Shown here one piece after another: positions 62,351-64,000 of a stretch of 64,000 bases of DNA. Within the stretch, counting starts at the first letter, position 1, and every line of letters starts with the position of its first letter. Under the pieces are notes generated by a model, which did not search any database, was not told the DNA's origin, and was given only the letters and a program-made list of their open reading frames with translations. Made by a program: the position numbers and the translations under genes. The DNA is from Granulibacter bethesdensis (GTDB taxonomy: Bacteria > Pseudomonadota > Alphaproteobacteria > Acetobacterales > Acetobacteraceae): NCBI RefSeq assembly GCF_001889525.1, contig NZ_CP018192.1, forward strand, positions 2,508,501 through 2,572,500. The letters are read 5' to 3'.

Positions 62351-64000
62351 TCAGGACATCTCCTGCACCAGCCCCATGGCCTGTCGTTCGAACAGCCTGC
62401 GATACAGCCCGCCCTCTCTCTGGATCAGACTGTCATGGGTGCCTTCCTCGACAATCCGGCCATGATCGAACACCAGAATCCGGTCCATCGACCGAACAGT
62501 GGAAAGCCGATGCGCAATCACGATCGAGGTTCGGCCGGCCATCAGCCGCTCCATCGCTTGCTGAATCAACGCCTCCGACTCGGAATCGAGGCTGGCCGTT
62601 GCCTCATCCAGAATCAACACCGGAGCATCGGCCAGAAAGGCGCGGGCAATCGCAACACGTTGGCGCTCGCCTCCTGACAGCTTGACACCGCGCTCTCCCA
62701 CCATGGTGCGGTACCCTTGGGGCAGGGCACGAATGAACGCATCCGCATTCGCGAGGCGGGCCGCCTGCATGATCTCCTCCATGGAGGCACCGGCACGGGC
62801 ATAGGCAATGTTTTCAGCCAGAGACCGATGAAACAGCACAGCCTCCTGCGGGACCAGCGCCATCTGACCGCGCAAGGATGACTGAGTCACAGTGGCAATA
62901 TCCTGACCATCTACCAGGATGCGGCCATCGGTAACGTCATACAGACGCTGCAGCAGCTTGACGAAGCTGCTTTTGCCGGATCCGGAATGTCCGACCAACC
63001 CCACCCGCTCCCCCGCTGCGATGCGCAGGGAAAAATCTTCAAACAGGGGCGTGGTGTGACTGCCATAGCGGAACGTCACGTGATCGAACGTGATTTCTCC
63101 CTGGCTGGCCCGCAAGAGTACAGCTCCGGGACGGTCCTCCACACCGAGCGGATGGGATTGCATTTCCACCAGTTCCTCCATCTCGTTCACGCAGCGCTGG
63201 AGATTGGCGACATGCTGCCCGATATCCCGCAGATAGCCATGCACCACGAAATAGGCCGTCATCACGAAGGTCACATCGCCCGGTGTCGCCTGTCCCCATG
63301 ACCACAGCACAATCGCGTAACCGATAATCACCGTCCGTAAGGCCAGCAGCACCAGCATCTGCGCCGAGCCGCTATTGGTCCCGTATATCCAGGTGCGTCG
63401 GGTGCGCTGCCGCCATTTGGTGAGGATCCTGCCCAGCACCCTGTCCTCCCGCGCTTCCGCACCAAAGGCTTTGACGACAGCATTGCAGGTCACAGCATCT
63501 GCCATGGCGCCTCCCATCCTTGTATCCTGACGGTTGGACAGGCGGGCCGCCGGGGCCACACAAAGCAAAGACAAAGTAACCGACAGCCCGATATAGAAAA
63601 TGGCACCGATCCCGACTGCCAGCCCCATCCCCGGCCAGTACCAGCCCAGCAGCAGCGCGGAGCCGACCAGAATTGTCAGAGCCGGCAACAGCGAGGTCAG
63701 CAAGGTATCGTTCAGCAGATCGACCGCCCAGATTCCACGCGTGACTTTACGGACAATCGAACCTGCGAAATTATTGGCGTGCCAGTCCGTGGAAAAACGC
63801 TGCACGCGATAAAATGCATCGGCTGCAATCTGCTCCATCAGGCGCAGGGTCAGAGCCGTGATCGCGACGAACGAAACATGGCGGGCACCGACGACCAGAG
63901 CCCCCAGCAATCCCATCATGACCAGAATCGTCCACGGATCCCAAGGTCGCAGCCCTGCATCAGGGACGGCCGATATGGCATCCACCAGCCAGCCGGACAA
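62351..64000 (-). CDS. ABC exporter, fused membrane and ATPase domains, 5' end outside window
   Basis: At least 549 codons are visible and the frame is open at the right edge, so the N-terminus is missing. The first part contains membrane helices of an exporter core (for example LTSLLPALTILVGSALLLGW). The ATPase domain has Walker A in GLVGHSGSGKSSFVKLLQRL, the signature KLSGGERQRVAIARAFLA, Walker B in PVLILDEATASLD and VIAHRLSTV. It is of the MsbA/multidrug type; the cargo is unknown. It converges on the LysR gene with a 7-base gap. Confidence 0.92.
   Translation of the reverse strand: MSGWLVDAISAVPDAGLRPWDPWTILVMMGLLGALVVGARHVSFVAITALTLRLMEQIAADAFYRVQRFSTDWHANNFAGSIVRKVTRGIWAVDLLNDTLLTSLLPALTILVGSALLLGWYWPGMGLAVGIGAIFYIGLSVTLSLLCVAPAARLSNRQDTRMGGAMADAVTCNAVVKAFGAEAREDRVLGRILTKWRQRTRRTWIYGTNSGSAQMLVLLALRTVIIGYAIVLWSWGQATPGDVTFVMTAYFVVHGYLRDIGQHVANLQRCVNEMEELVEMQSHPLGVEDRPGAVLLRASQGEITFDHVTFRYGSHTTPLFEDFSLRIAAGERVGLVGHSGSGKSSFVKLLQRLYDVTDGRILVDGQDIATVTQSSLRGQMALVPQEAVLFHRSLAENIAYARAGASMEEIMQAARLANADAFIRALPQGYRTMVGERGVKLSGGERQRVAIARAFLADAPVLILDEATASLDSESEALIQQAMERLMAGRTSIVIAHRLSTVRSMDRILVFDHGRIVEEGTHDSLIQREGGLYRRLFERQAMGLVQEMS

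Overview
The window reads as chromosomal core sequence from an alphaproteobacterium, most likely an acetic acid bacterium (Acetobacteraceae, possibly Granulibacter or a close relative). The basis is high but not extreme G+C and the gene families present: DUF1489, UbiK, a Tim44-like adaptor, MidA next to Lgt, and YqeY-DnaG-RpoD divergent from CarA. The genus is a guess. I found no rRNA, tRNA, CRISPR array, insertion sequence or prophage. Coding density is high and many stop/start pairs overlap by 1-4 bases.

Layout. 1-5186 (minus strand): a compact cluster encoding a HAD-UbiA prenyltransferase fusion, a DprE1-like FAD oxidase, a DprE2-like reductase, an NAD-dependent epimerase and a truncated FAD oxidoreductase. 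This looks like a polyprenyl-phosphate pentose (arabinose-type) donor pathway. 5343-10798 (minus): a small exported protein, a GNAT enzyme, then rpoD, dnaG and yqeY. 10909-18776 (plus): carA (with an unusual N-terminal helix-turn-helix-like domain), carB, greA, a threonine ammonia-lyase and pyrC, a pyrimidine-centred run. 18805-28266: an MFS transporter, then a YfgM-like gene, bamB, der and a GspA-like membrane protein, then purD and xseA. 28275-32731 (minus): an ABC importer of the sulfonate/nitrate/taurine type with an acyl-CoA-dehydrogenase-like flavoprotein and an AhpD-like protein, preceded by a very AT-rich segment. 33101-36752 (minus): queD, queE, a TetR/COQ9-like protein, proC, a YbjN protein and ubiK. 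36969-44932 (plus): lgt, midA, pgeF, a lipoprotein, prs, a phosphatase, rplY, pth and ychF. 45087-49075: a SoxYZ-like carrier and small exported or conserved proteins, with one strongly structured non-coding stretch. 49427-54773 (plus): an orphan DNA methyltransferase with a homopolymeric tract, then lutA, a MaoC-like gene, lutB, lutC and an Smr protein. 54962-64000: a hybrid histidine kinase, mltA, a tim44-like gene, a phosphatase, secB, a tiny exported protein divergent from a LysR regulator, and a truncated ABC exporter.

How the genes work together. The first cluster could use PRPP (the Prs product, encoded in this window) to build a lipid-linked pentose for the cell envelope. The car/pyrC genes make UMP precursors, and the HTH-CarA fusion with palindromes at its promoter suggests autoregulation. 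The lut genes oxidise L-lactate. BamB, YfgM, Lgt, MltA, SecB and Tim44-like proteins serve envelope biogenesis. The most notable items are the DprE-type cluster, the HTH-CarA fusion, and the methyltransferase whose A10 tract could switch it on and off.
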